Below are positions 18,794-27,216 of a DNA stretch of 64,000 bases, in pieces. The first letter of the stretch is position 1. Each line of letters begins with the position of its first letter. Made by a program: the position numbers and the translations under genes. The DNA comes from Carbonatibacter sp965199245 (GTDB taxonomy: Bacteria > Pseudomonadota > Alphaproteobacteria > Kiloniellales > Kiloniellaceae), in assembly GCA_965199245.1 (NCBI GenBank), contig CBDAQP010000003.1, positions 434,001 to 498,000 of the forward strand. The letters are read 5' to 3'. The notes below the pieces were generated by a model. It did no database searches, was not told the origin of the DNA, and worked only from the letters and a program-made list of their open reading frames with translations.

Positions 18794-20212
18794 TTAATTC
18801 TTCGCTGTCTGCACAAAACGCGCGACCAGTTCGACATGACCACTCCAGATAAACTGATCAACCGCCGTCACACGCTCCAGCCGATAGCCCCCGTCTGCGA
18901 GGATTCGGGCATCACGGGCAAAGGCGCTGGGGGTGCAGGACACATAGATCACAACAGGCACAGTACTCAAGGCCAGCTGGCGACACTGTTCACGCGCCCC
19001 TGATCGCGGCGGGTTGAGAACAACCACATCGCCGCCGTCAAAATCCTCTGCGGCAACCGGATTTGTCACCAGATCACGACAATCGGTCATCACACGCCCG
19101 GAAAAACGCCGCGCAGACGATGCCAGGGCAACCACAGCCGCCCTGTTTCCGTCAATGGCATGGACGCGCCCCCTGTGCGCCAGCGCAAAGGTAAAGGTGC
19201 CACAGCCACAAAAAAGATCCGCAATCATCATATCTGCGCTTTCCGGCTTTTTTGGCTCCGCGCACGGCGCGACCGAACCTGACTTTGGCTCCGCGCACGG
19301 CGCGACCGCAGGAGCGACTGCTGGGGGCAACGCCGCCAGAATGAGCGACACCAACGCCTTTTCGCCTTCTTCTGATGGCTGCAAGAAACTGCCAGCGGGG
19401 GGCGTCACCGGAACAGAGCCGAAAAATTGAACCGGATTTTCGCGCATAAAAAGCAATTCGGGATCAGGACCCTGTGCGACGCGGGGGGAACTGTGATCTG
19501 CATCAATCCAGGTCATCCGCGCAACGGCATTGCCCCGGGCAAAGGTGCCGATCGCCTCGCGCTCCTTCAAATTCAAACGCAGCCTGCCCACCAGCACAAT
19601 ATCCGCGCCTGCCGCACAGAGCGTCACGGCGACATCCGCTGTCTTCCCCGATGCCGAATGCAACAAAACCGTCAGGAGCGCGCGCAAAGGCGCGACCAAA
19701 GTCATCAATTCGGGACGCAACAGCGCACAAGACATCAGGTCAATCACATCATGACTTTCGCGCGCGTGAAAACCGAATGCCACCTTCCCCCTCTGCAAAC
19801 GCGCCACGAAAGTCGCACGGCGGCGCGTGTGTGGCCCAATTTCGACAAGAGGGTCAAGACACTGATCGGAATCAAAGCCCTGACGCCGCAGGGCCTGGGC
19901 AACAAGGTCGCGTTTCCAGTGACGATAAAAATCAGACGTCGCATGTTGAAGCGAACAGCCCCCACACGGCCCGAAATGCGGGCAGAGCGGTTCCTGACGC
20001 GCAGGACTTTCTGACAGTAACTCCAACAGATCAGCCTTGAGACCCGCTGTACGTGTCCCCTTAATTCGACCCCGTACACGCTCACCGGGGAGGGTCATCG
20101 CAGTAAAGAGCGGTTGCCCGTCATAAGAGGCCACACCATCACCACGCGCACCGAGACTCTCAATCACATATTCAATCTGTTGACCCCCACCGGGGCGGAC
20201 GTTGCGACGCAT
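18794..20212 (-). CDS. TrmA/RumA-family RNA (uracil-5-)-methyltransferase
   Basis: SAM-dependent m5U methyltransferase of 472 residues. N-terminal TRAM domain (IESLGARGDGVASYDGQPLF, about 12-60), a 4Fe-4S-type cysteine set (C-x5-C-x2-C in CPHFGPCGGC plus a later Cys), then the Rossmann methyltransferase domain with ADLFCGCGTFTFALA, NPPRSGAREQ and the catalytic Cys in IYVSCTPSAFARD. These are 23S rRNA-type (RlmC/RlmD) features; the exact target is not decidable here. Oddity: between the central part and the SAM motif lies an in-frame low-complexity insert (19251-19308) made of a duplicated 25-base unit encoding APCAEPK repeats. Start at ATG 20212; a GTG at 20221 is possible. Confidence 0.88.
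   Translation of the reverse strand: MRRNVRPGGGQQIEYVIESLGARGDGVASYDGQPLFTAMTLPGERVRGRIKGTRTAGLKADLLELLSESPARQEPLCPHFGPCGGCSLQHATSDFYRHWKRDLVAQALRRQGFDSDQCLDPLVEIGPHTRRRATFVARLQRGKVAFGFHARESHDVIDLMSCALLRPELMTLVAPLRALLTVLLHSASGKTADVAVTLCAAGADIVLVGRLRLNLKEREAIGTFARGNAVARMTWIDADHSSPRVAQGPDPELLFMRENPVQFFGSVPVTPPAGSFLQPSEEGEKALVSLILAALPPAVAPAVAPCAEPKSGSVAPCAEPKKPESADMMIADLFCGCGTFTFALAHRGRVHAIDGNRAAVVALASSARRFSGRVMTDCRDLVTNPVAAEDFDGGDVVVLNPPRSGAREQCRQLALSTVPVVIYVSCTPSAFARDARILADGGYRLERVTAVDQFIWSGHVELVARFVQTAKN
19251..19308. repeat. In-frame duplicated 25-bp unit with a small palindrome, inside the methyltransferase gene
   Basis: Identical 25-base units at 19251-19275 and 19284-19308 (period 33, so frame-neutral). 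Each contains CGCGC-ACG-GCGCG, a 5-base stem. On the coding strand they give repeats of VAPCAEPK in a Pro/Ala-rich linker. Confidence 0.8.
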
Positions 20213-20376
20213 AAAAAACACAGTCTGTATTTGAGGAGTGATAAAGAAGATCCAGAAAAATTTCCTTGCTTTTTTTTAAAAAAAGCACATCTATTTGTCA
20301 GGAATTTCGCGCTCTGCCAAGAAAAATCATACCGCATTGGACATCTGCACGTCCTCGGCACACACCGGACTTTTTC

Positions 20377-22164
20377 ATGAAAATCATTCAAATGCTCCGT
20401 GTTTTTTGTACGCGCCTTCTCGTCCTCGTCGGGGGTCTGACTGTTCTTGGCGTTGGTGTGGCCTGGATTGTTGCGCTCAACATTGAAAAAATTGACCACT
20501 GGGAGTCTCGACAACAGCTCTCGGATCGGATGATCCTGGATCTTGATTTTGCCTATGATCTGGGCACAGACAGCCTCGCCTTTTTTGAAATGCCCTCTCA
20601 ACTGCCCGCGCTGTCCCGGCTGATTGATGCCATCTATGCGGCAAAAGATGATAAGCGCGTCACCGGACTCATCATCCGCGCAGGTGTCGGCTTTCTCACA
20701 ACAGCAGACGTTCAGGAACTTCGCCCCGCGATCACGGCCTTTCGCGCCAGTGGAAAAAAAACCTTTGCCTTTGCCGAAAGCTATGGCGAAGGCGGTGATG
20801 GCACATTGCACTATTACCTGGCCAGCGCGGCAGAGGAACTTTGGATACAGCCCTCCGGATCATTGGACATCACAGGCTATAGCCTCGAAATTCCTTATGC
20901 ACGCGCGGCCCTCGACAAAGTTGGCATTGCCCCCCAGTTTGCATGGCGTAAGGAATTCAAGGGCGTTTTACAAAGCTATAGCGAAAAAACTCCCCCCGCC
21001 TCTGTCACAAAAAACACACAAACCTTACTCGACTCACTCCTGTCACAAACAATCACGGCGATTGCCGCCAGTCGGCAACAGGACACCGCCGGGATTCGCG
21101 CGGCGGTTGACACAGGGCCTTTAACTGCCTCTGCGGCACAGGCCGGCGGGCTTGTCGATCATCTGGGTTATTGGGATCAACTGATTGACAAACGCATCAT
21201 GCCCCTGGAGGCCGATATAATTTCTCTGCCGGACTATGCACAGGCCCTCCCCGCTCCCACCCTGCCCGAAGACGCGCCGCGCCTTGCCTTCATTGCCGCA
21301 CAGGGCGAAATTCATATGGGCGAGAGTGATTACGGATCCTTTGGTCACAATCCTTCTATCGGCTCTGCCACTCTCTCTACCGCAATTGAAGACGCGGCAA
21401 TGGCCGATGATATTGACGCCCTTGTCATCCGTATTGACAGCCCCGGCGGGTCGTACGTTGCCTCTGACACAATTCGACGCGCGATTGTTTTCGCGCGTGA
21501 GCAAGGGAAAAAAATCACGGTATCAATGGGCGATGTCGCCGCATCCGGCGGGTATTTCATCGCAACAGCCGCAGACAAAATCTACGCTAATCCCGGCACC
21601 ATCACGGGATCAATCGGCGTTGCAGGGGGCAAATTTGCCCTCGACGACCTGTGGCAAAAACTGGGAATCAACTGGTCGATTGCCACCGCTGGACAGAATG
21701 CCGACCTCTACAGTACAAACCGCAAATTCAGCCCGGAAGGCTGGCGTTTGCTCAACAATGACCTTGATCGAATCTATAACGATTTTACAGCCCGTGTTGC
21801 CCGGGATCGCAACCTGTCTGCCGAGGCCGTCGAACAAGCCGCCCAGGGTCAGGTCTGGACAGGCACAGAGGCCCGAAACCTCGGACTTGTTGACGAATTG
21901 GGCGGCCTGCGTGATGCCCTCAACAGTACGCTCACCGATTTGGGCTCAACAATTACCCAACCTTACGCGCTCGTGATCTTTCCCGAGCCACGGACGGCTC
22001 TTGATGCTTTTGTTGAGCAGCTGACCTCGGGATCCGGACTCATCCGCAATAGTCTGGCCAGTCTCAAGTCCCTCCAAACCCTCCTCGCCCCCGTTTTGGC
22101 ACCCCTGTCCCAAAGCCCGAAAACACCGCACCAACTCTATGCCCCCTTACCAATCAAAGGATAA
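20377..22164 (+). CDS. sppA: Signal peptide peptidase SppA, long (67 kDa) form
   Basis: Membrane-bound serine protease that degrades cleaved signal peptides. The 595-residue product begins at ATG 20377 with one N-terminal membrane anchor (about residues 8-32), followed by two tandem ClpP-like domains as in the E. coli 67K enzyme. The Lys of the Ser/Lys dyad should lie in the N-terminal repeat (FAWRKEFKGVLQSYSEKTPP) and the Ser in the C-terminal one (GDVAASGGYFIATAADKIYA). VIRIDSPGGSYVASD is the conserved C-repeat motif. The frame is open upstream to 20266, but that part lacks family features. An accessory island starts directly downstream. Confidence 0.93.
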   Translation: MKIIQMLRVFCTRLLVLVGGLTVLGVGVAWIVALNIEKIDHWESRQQLSDRMILDLDFAYDLGTDSLAFFEMPSQLPALSRLIDAIYAAKDDKRVTGLIIRAGVGFLTTADVQELRPAITAFRASGKKTFAFAESYGEGGDGTLHYYLASAAEELWIQPSGSLDITGYSLEIPYARAALDKVGIAPQFAWRKEFKGVLQSYSEKTPPASVTKNTQTLLDSLLSQTITAIAASRQQDTAGIRAAVDTGPLTASAAQAGGLVDHLGYWDQLIDKRIMPLEADIISLPDYAQALPAPTLPEDAPRLAFIAAQGEIHMGESDYGSFGHNPSIGSATLSTAIEDAAMADDIDALVIRIDSPGGSYVASDTIRRAIVFAREQGKKITVSMGDVAASGGYFIATAADKIYANPGTITGSIGVAGGKFALDDLWQKLGINWSIATAGQNADLYSTNRKFSPEGWRLLNNDLDRIYNDFTARVARDRNLSAEAVEQAAQGQVWTGTEARNLGLVDELGGLRDALNSTLTDLGSTITQPYALVIFPEPRTALDAFVEQLTSGSGLIRNSLASLKSLQTLLAPVLAPLSQSPKTPHQLYAPLPIKG

Positions 22165-22231
22165 TTTTTTGATTGACTCACACCCGCCTAGATGATTTAG
22201 GCTGTGCCCGAGGTTTGTCAGGAGTATTGAC

Positions 22232-22363
22232 ATGAGCAAGAAAATCAGTGCTGCTGAATACCCATTGGCGAAAATCAGATCAATCACCCCCCGCGCACAG
22301 GGCCGGGTCGAGGTTGTCGCCGTCCTGGAGGATACCCGGGTGCATAGCATCAAGGCCTCTTGA
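22232..22363 (+). pseudogene. N-terminal stump of a DUF262 (GmrS-like) protein fused to unrelated codons
   Basis: A 43-codon ORF with a good ribosome site (AGGAG eight bases upstream). Its first 15 residues, MSKKISAAEYPLAKI, match the very conserved start of DUF262 proteins, the family of the GmrSD/type IV restriction GTPase-nuclease component. After that the reading frame has no DUF262 character and stops at 22361. The most likely history is deletion of the remaining gene. Bases 22364-22488 hold nothing I recognise. Confidence 0.5.
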
Positions 22364-22488
22364 AGCCCTCATTGAACCCCACGTCAAAAGCGGGGGCGGG
22401 GGTGTACCACCACCCCGAATCGTGTGCACTCAAGGCCGATGCCGCGAATGAACAAGCGTTCGGTTTTTCTGATGGGCGCGACATAATG

Positions 22489-22502
22489 AGAGTCACGCTA
22501 CA
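22489..22502. repeat. IS21-like terminal repeat, left of the Sel1 gene
   Basis: AGAGTCACGCTACA here is the inverted complement of TGTAGCGTGACTCT at 24287-24300 and 24307-24320. Extending left on the minus strand, the similarity to the sequence right of 24307 continues for about 25 bases (ATTxTGTC), so an element body once lay to the left. The repeat overlaps the stop codon of the Sel1-repeat gene. Confidence 0.7.
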
Positions 22503-24210
22503 GTTTTTGGCATTTCTTTTCAATGTTCCTCAAACAAGCAAGGATCAAAGGTTCTAAAGTATCCATATCGCTATGCAACTGCTCGGGAATAAAATTTGCG
22601 GATTTTGGGTGGTGTTTAGTGACGTTGCCTTGCTCGTGAATTCTGCTGATCGCCTCTCTAATTGCGTTCTTTTCCCCTCTTTTTTCTATACCGTAACATT
22701 CCAGCTTTCCTTTGAAAAAAACATCAAACGCCGTCTTCTCACCACGACCATCCAATGCCGACATTACCTCAAGGAATGACCAAACACCAACAGTGACAAG
22801 GGGTGTGCTAACTTTAGACAGAGGAAGTCTATAGATGCTTTTATACAAGTAAAGTAATTTCGGAGAATTAATACGCTCGAGTGCCTCTGTAATTTCAGGG
22901 CTAGACTCCATATTTAGAACCTCTATGGAATCGCCTTTTTTATCAGTAATCTGAAAGTCACTCTGATAAATATGCGCCTCAAGATCGCTAAGGCGCGTCT
23001 CAAGCCTTTGTGTATCTATCTTCCGCTCATCGTCCGGAGCCAGGACCTGCTCACTGCTTTGTAAGATACCTTCCTTCCTGGCAAATAGTCGCTCGAGATT
23101 TTTCTGCGCGTCTGCGTCCCCCTGTTGAGCGGCTTTTTCGTACCACTCTGCGGCCTTCTCGTCGCTCTGTTCCACACCCTGTCCGGTGTCGTACATGACA
23201 CCGAGGTTGAACTGTGCCTGTGCGTCCCCCTGTTGAGCGGCTTTTTCGTACCACTCTGCGGCCTTCTTATCGCTCTGTTCCACACTTTGCCCGGTGTGGT
23301 ACATGACACCGAGGTTGACCTGCGCCCTTGTGGCCCCCTGTTGAGCGGCTTTTTCGAACCACTCTGCGGCCTGCTTGTCGCTCTGTTCCACACCCTGTCC
23401 GGTGTCGTACATGAGACCGAGGTTGAACTGTGCCTTTGCGTCCCCCTGTTGAGCGGCTTTTTCGAACCACTCTGCGGCCTGCTTGTCGCTCTGTTCCACG
23501 CCTCGTCCGGTGTGGTACATGACACCGAGGTTGAACTGCGCCCTTGTGGCCCCCTGTTGAGCGGCTTTTTCGAACCACTCTGCGGCCTGCTTGTCGCTCT
23601 GTTCCACACCCTGTCCGGTGTCGTACATGAGACCGAGGTTGAACTGTGCCTTTGCGTCCCCCTGTTGAGCGGCTTTTTCGAACCACTCTGCGGCCTGCTT
23701 GTCGCTCTGTTCCACACTTTGCCCGGTGCGGTACATGACACCGAGATTGAACTGCGCCTTTGCGTCTCCCTGTTGAGCGGCTTTTTCGAACCACTCTGCG
23801 GCCTGCTTGTCGCTCTGTTCCACGCCTCGTCCGGTGTGGTACATGACACCGAGGTTGACCTGCGCCTTTGTGTCTCCCTGTTGAGCGGCTTTTTCGAACC
23901 ACTCTGCGGCCTGCTTGTCGCTCTGTTCCACGCCTCGTCCGGCGCGGTACATGAAACCGAGGTTGACCTGCGCCTTTGCGTCTCCCTGTTGAGCGGCTTT
24001 TTCGTACCACTCTGCGGCCTGCTTGTCGCTCTGTTCCACGCCTCGTCCGGCGCGGTACATGAGACCGAGGTTGAATTGCGCCTGTGCGTGCCCCTGTTGA
24101 GCGGCCTCTTTGAACCACTCTGCGGCCTGCACATCATCCTGCGGCACACCTTGCCCGTTGAGATACATGAGACCGATATTGAACTGCGCCTGTGCGTCCT
24201 TAAGTTCCAT
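22498..24210 (-). CDS. Sel1-repeat protein with uncharacterised C-terminal domain
   Basis: A 570-residue protein. After MELKD come ten consecutive 36-residue Sel1-like repeats (residues 6-365; consensus AKAQFNLGVMYxTGxGVEQSDKQ then AAEWFEKAAQQGD), which form an alpha-solenoid for protein binding. No signal peptide is seen, so it is probably cytoplasmic. The last 200 residues are different: a charged helix, then a globular helical region (INSPKLLYLYKSIYRLPLSK; TPLVTVGVWSFLEVMSALDG; GNVTKHHPKSANF) that I do not recognise but that has the feel of a HEPN- or ligand-type helical domain. Start at ATG 24210 with GGAGG nine bases upstream. The repeats are nearly identical in DNA, indicating recent expansion. 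Flanked by inverted IS ends. Confidence 0.85.
   Translation of the reverse strand: MELKDAQAQFNIGLMYLNGQGVPQDDVQAAEWFKEAAQQGHAQAQFNLGLMYRAGRGVEQSDKQAAEWYEKAAQQGDAKAQVNLGFMYRAGRGVEQSDKQAAEWFEKAAQQGDTKAQVNLGVMYHTGRGVEQSDKQAAEWFEKAAQQGDAKAQFNLGVMYRTGQSVEQSDKQAAEWFEKAAQQGDAKAQFNLGLMYDTGQGVEQSDKQAAEWFEKAAQQGATRAQFNLGVMYHTGRGVEQSDKQAAEWFEKAAQQGDAKAQFNLGLMYDTGQGVEQSDKQAAEWFEKAAQQGATRAQVNLGVMYHTGQSVEQSDKKAAEWYEKAAQQGDAQAQFNLGVMYDTGQGVEQSDEKAAEWYEKAAQQGDADAQKNLERLFARKEGILQSSEQVLAPDDERKIDTQRLETRLSDLEAHIYQSDFQITDKKGDSIEVLNMESSPEITEALERINSPKLLYLYKSIYRLPLSKVSTPLVTVGVWSFLEVMSALDGRGEKTAFDVFFKGKLECYGIEKRGEKNAIREAISRIHEQGNVTKHHPKSANFIPEQLHSDMDTLEPLILACLRNIEKKCQKL
23116..24195 (-). repeat. Ten tandem 108-bp repeats coding for Sel1 units
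   Basis: 1080 bases made of ten 108-base units. The internal units differ mainly at a few codons (YHTG, YDTG, YRTG, YRAG) that alternate, as expected from unequal crossover among a small set of variants. Because 108 is divisible by three, every frame stays open and long shadow ORFs appear on both strands. Confidence 0.95.
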
Positions 24211-24280
24211 AATCACCTTCCTCCCCGATTTTTCATGATTCTGGAATATATTCTATCAGTCACGTCTGGATTCTTGCAAG

Positions 24281-24320
24281 ACCTATTGTAGCGTGACTCT
24301 ACCTATTGTAGCGTGACTCT
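24281..24320. repeat. Tandem 20-bp duplication carrying an IS end
   Basis: ACCTATTGTAGCGTGACTCT is repeated exactly at 24281-24300 and 24301-24320. Each unit contains the TGTAGCGTGACTCT terminal sequence. It sits just upstream of the Sel1-repeat gene. Confidence 0.9.
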
Positions 24321-24538
24321 AATTGTGTCCACTTTGCGAGTTGTTATCATTTTCCTGATCTCGGGATAATGATCGTCTGGTTCAAAGCCGCTGTTTCTTA
24401 CAGCTACACGGCGCAGGCGCGACCATATGTGGTGTGTCGCTTTTGTTATAAGATAGGCTACGCCCTCACAAAATGATAGCGATTCGCAAAGCGGCCATAT
24501 TTTGAGTCAGGGGCGGCCATATTTTGAGTCACGCTACA
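24307..24538. mobile_element. 232-bp non-autonomous element with IS21-like ends
   Basis: TGTAGCGTGACTC at 24307-24319 and GAGTCACGCTACA at 24526-24538 are perfect 13-base terminal inverted repeats. Near the right end the 19-base unit GCGGCCATATTTTGAGTCA is repeated (24491-24509 and 24513-24531); such multiple internal terminal repeats are typical of IS21-family ends. No transposase remains. No clear target duplication is visible. The element cuts off the 5' part of the coding remnant that follows. Assignment to IS21 is by resemblance only. Confidence 0.6.
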
Positions 24539-24690
24539 AATTGTTTTTAGACCTGTACAACGAAGACTTCATGCCTGATCACTTTTATGACGGTGTCCAT
24601 AACACGGCGACGGGTTCCGTTTTTATTGGAAACCGCATGGCTGATTTTATGATCAGAAACAACCTCACCGCTCTTTTAAAAAGCGAGTGA
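24538..24690 (+). pseudogene. C-terminal remnant, possibly of an SGNH/GDSL-type hydrolase
   Basis: Immediately right of the 232-bp element the frame reads about 50 residues ending at TGA 24690: FLDLYNEDFMPDHFYDGVHN, then TATGSVFIGNRMADFMI. A DGVHxxxxG stretch close to the C-terminus resembles the catalytic Asp-His block of SGNH hydrolases. The upstream part is missing and replaced by the element. Identity is tentative. The 24691-24796 gap holds nothing recognisable. Confidence 0.4.
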
Positions 24691-24796
24691 AGAACGTCAC
24701 TGTTCTGCAATTCTCCTACAATATGTGTTATTCATCCGGCAACCGGAGACCAGAAAGCCCTTCTGCTCTCACATCAGGCATCATATTTTGGGGTCG

Positions 24797-25750
24797 TTAT
24801 TTTTGGTGTTCGCTGTGATCTGTACAACCGTCCCAATCAGACTCGCGGATGTTGCCTGTTTGGTAAAATTGGCGAACCAGCCTGATGTAATCCAGAAAAT
24901 TCTTGTTTTCCTGTGTCAGTCTGTTCGCAATGTCCCAGTCAACGGCGTTACGTTCCCTGGCGGGAATGATGATCTGGCTTTCCGCAGGATTGTCAGCACT
25001 GAGTTTGATCAAGCCCGGACCGTGCAGGCTGGCGAGCATCCGAAGTTCTTTGAGCGTGTCGCCTGTAATCTCGCCCGCCACCAAATAGCCAAAGTTCGCC
25101 CAGGTGGAGTTGCTCACAGCCTGAAAAAAGGCTTCGCGCAGGTTGGAACGATTGATCAAAACCTTGACCTCAAACGACCAGAGTTTGGTTTTTTTGTCGC
25201 CGTGTTGTTGAACGCAGTCTTTAATTTCGCCGTGCCAATCACGGCTGAGGTCGTCTAGTCCGACCAGATCGGGATAAAGCCATTTATTTCCGCCCGCCCC
25301 CTGTTTATTGCGGGAACGCTTTTCATCAATGCGCTTGCTATAGATGCCGAGTTCTGACCACAAAAATGCGGACAAGACGGGATAGAGGTCGTGTTCTTTG
25401 ACAGAGTGACTGTCGGTTTTTGTGGTGCCTTTGTTTTCTGCGCGGTCAATTTCCGCGCGGTCTGTGGCGGTGGTAAAATAGTATTTGCGCGGACGTCCTT
25501 CGATTGTTTTGATTTCCGGATGACGTTTCTGTAATCGTGGACGTTGCGAACCAATTTCACTGGAAATCTGGTTGAGCAGTGCCGCTGTGTTGTCCAGTGG
25601 GGTGATGGTTGCCGTGGATCGTTTTTGTTTTTGGTGGCAATCATCCGGGTAGGTCTCGACAATCCAGTCAGAAATTTCCCGGGCCGTAAATTTTTGTTCC
25701 GGATGTTCTTTTAAAAATCCAAAAACCTTACTCATTAAATCAAATGGCAT
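24797..25750 (-). CDS. HrgA / COG2958-family protein (predicted helix-turn-helix plus nuclease-like)
   Basis: A 317-residue protein starting at ATG 25750 (MPFDLMSKVFGFLKEHPEQK). The N-terminal 50 residues form a helix-turn-helix (FTAREISDWIVETYP) as in COG2958. A linker with GRPRKYYF follows, then a restriction-endonuclease-like core: KWLYPDLVGLDD and LWSFEVKVLINRSNLREAFF, where D and E-x-K could be PD-(D/E)xK residues, and SNSTWANFGYLVAGEI. HrgA is known from Helicobacter, where it replaces or accompanies a type II restriction gene. No methyltransferase is adjacent. The gene begins 17 bases after the FAD oxidase stop, so it may be co-transcribed with housekeeping genes. A DNA-targeting role is inference. 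Confidence 0.7.
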   Translation of the reverse strand: MPFDLMSKVFGFLKEHPEQKFTAREISDWIVETYPDDCHQKQKRSTATITPLDNTAALLNQISSEIGSQRPRLQKRHPEIKTIEGRPRKYYFTTATDRAEIDRAENKGTTKTDSHSVKEHDLYPVLSAFLWSELGIYSKRIDEKRSRNKQGAGGNKWLYPDLVGLDDLSRDWHGEIKDCVQQHGDKKTKLWSFEVKVLINRSNLREAFFQAVSNSTWANFGYLVAGEITGDTLKELRMLASLHGPGLIKLSADNPAESQIIIPARERNAVDWDIANRLTQENKNFLDYIRLVRQFYQTGNIRESDWDGCTDHSEHQK

Positions 25751-25767
25751 GGCTCTATTTCCGGTTT

Positions 25768-27216
25768 TCAAGGGGTCATGTCGTCATTTTCAGGAAAAAG
25801 ACACCCGGGGTTCATGAGGTTGTGGGGGTCAAAGGCGCGTTTGATATTGTGCATCATGGCCCATTCGACGGTGGATTTGCGGGTTTTGTTTTCACGGGCC
25901 TTGAGGCGACCGATGCCGTGTTCGGCGGCGATGGAACCGCCCATTTTTATGGCCAGATCGTGAAGGGCGGGGGTGAGTTGGGCGTGATCATTCAAAAAGT
26001 CCTCTGCGGGCATTTCGGGCGGTTGGCTGAGGTTGTAGTGGAGGTTGCCGTCCCCGACATGTCCAAAGCAATAGATGCGCGCGCCCGGCAGGCGGGCGTG
26101 GATAACCTGTTCGGCCTGTGTCAGGAAGGCTGGAATGAGGCCCGGGGGGACGGAAATATCATGATTGAGCGAGACGCCTTCGGCCCGTTGGACGCTCACG
26201 ACCTCTTCGCGCATGTGCCAGAGGGCGGCGGCCTGTTGTTCTGAATGGGTGAGAAGAGCATCGCTCAGGAGTTCAGCACTCAAGGCCTGTTCAAGGACGT
26301 CCTCGATCCGTTGGCGCAACAGGGCCTGCGGATCACCGGCGGCGACTTCGAGCAGGATAAACCAGTCTGCGTGGTCGGTACAAAGAGAAGAGGATGGCAC
26401 ACACCGGGGTCTGTGTTTCGCAAGAAAGTCAAAGGCCCGGCGGGGAATGAGTTCAAAGGCCCCGAGCTGTTCCTGTAGGGCCTGTTGCACGTGGTTGAAA
26501 AAGGGCAAAATTTTATCCTGCCCGCGCAACGCGACCAGGGCAGAAATGGCAGCGGTCGGTTTGGGGAAAAGGCGCAAGGTTGCGGCGGTAATGAGGCCCA
26601 GGGTTCCTTCGGATCCGATAAAAAGCTGTTTGAGGTCATAGCCGGAATTATCTTTGTGCAAGAGACGTAAGCCATCCCATAACGACCCATCAGGACGCAC
26701 GACCTCCAGCCCCAAAACCAGGGCGCGGGTATTTCCATAGCGCAAGACATGAATGCCACCGGCATTTGTGGCAATATTCCCCCCGACCTGGCACGACCCC
26801 TGCGCTCCAAGCGATAAGGGGAAAAGGCGGTTGTGCCGGTCGGCGGCCTCTTGCAGGGTTTGGAGGATACAGCCGGCCTCGACCGTCATGGCGTTGTTAT
26901 CAGGGTCAATGGCTCTGATCCGGTTCATGCGACGTAACGAGATCACAAGCGCGGGTTTTGTTGTGCGCGCCTGCGCCCCCTGGACACGTCCTGTATTGCC
27001 GCCCTGCGGAATCATGGCGATAGAAAAATCGTGGCACAACCGCACAAGGCGCATGGCCTCTTGCGTCGTTTGGGGCAGAGCAACCATGTCAGCCCGGCCT
27101 GTACGCCGGCCCCTGCTTTCTGCGAGAAAGGGGGCAAGAGCGTCTGCATCCGCGATGATGCCGTGGGGGCCGAGCAGGTGGTGCAACTCCTGGCAAAAAG
27201 CATCCGGTAAGGTCAT
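25768..27216 (-). CDS. FAD-linked oxidase, D-2-hydroxyacid dehydrogenase type (GlcD / D2HGDH family)
   Basis: A 482-residue VAO-type flavoenzyme. FAD-binding blocks: PQGGNTGRVQGA, LGAQGSCQVGGNIATNAGG and LFIGSEGTLGLITAATLRL. The C-terminal substrate/metal domain has FGHVGDGNLHYN and AAEHGIGRLK. This arrangement is shared by D-lactate, glycolate and D-2-hydroxyglutarate dehydrogenases; the length and motif wording favour the D-2-hydroxyglutarate type, but the substrate is not certain. The ATG overlaps the stop of the upstream tsaC gene (ATGA), so the cysQ-tsaC-oxidase run is translationally coupled. Confidence 0.88.
   Translation of the reverse strand: MTLPDAFCQELHHLLGPHGIIADADALAPFLAESRGRRTGRADMVALPQTTQEAMRLVRLCHDFSIAMIPQGGNTGRVQGAQARTTKPALVISLRRMNRIRAIDPDNNAMTVEAGCILQTLQEAADRHNRLFPLSLGAQGSCQVGGNIATNAGGIHVLRYGNTRALVLGLEVVRPDGSLWDGLRLLHKDNSGYDLKQLFIGSEGTLGLITAATLRLFPKPTAAISALVALRGQDKILPFFNHVQQALQEQLGAFELIPRRAFDFLAKHRPRCVPSSSLCTDHADWFILLEVAAGDPQALLRQRIEDVLEQALSAELLSDALLTHSEQQAAALWHMREEVVSVQRAEGVSLNHDISVPPGLIPAFLTQAEQVIHARLPGARIYCFGHVGDGNLHYNLSQPPEMPAEDFLNDHAQLTPALHDLAIKMGGSIAAEHGIGRLKARENKTRKSTVEWAMMHNIKRAFDPHNLMNPGCLFPENDDMTP

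Noticed and set aside
23125..24291. 388-residue plus-strand ORF, and long minus-strand ORFs in other frames, over the Sel1 repeats
   Set aside because: A 108-bp period keeps all frames open; the true frame gives the Sel1 consensus and has a strong ribosome site. The others are low-complexity shadows.
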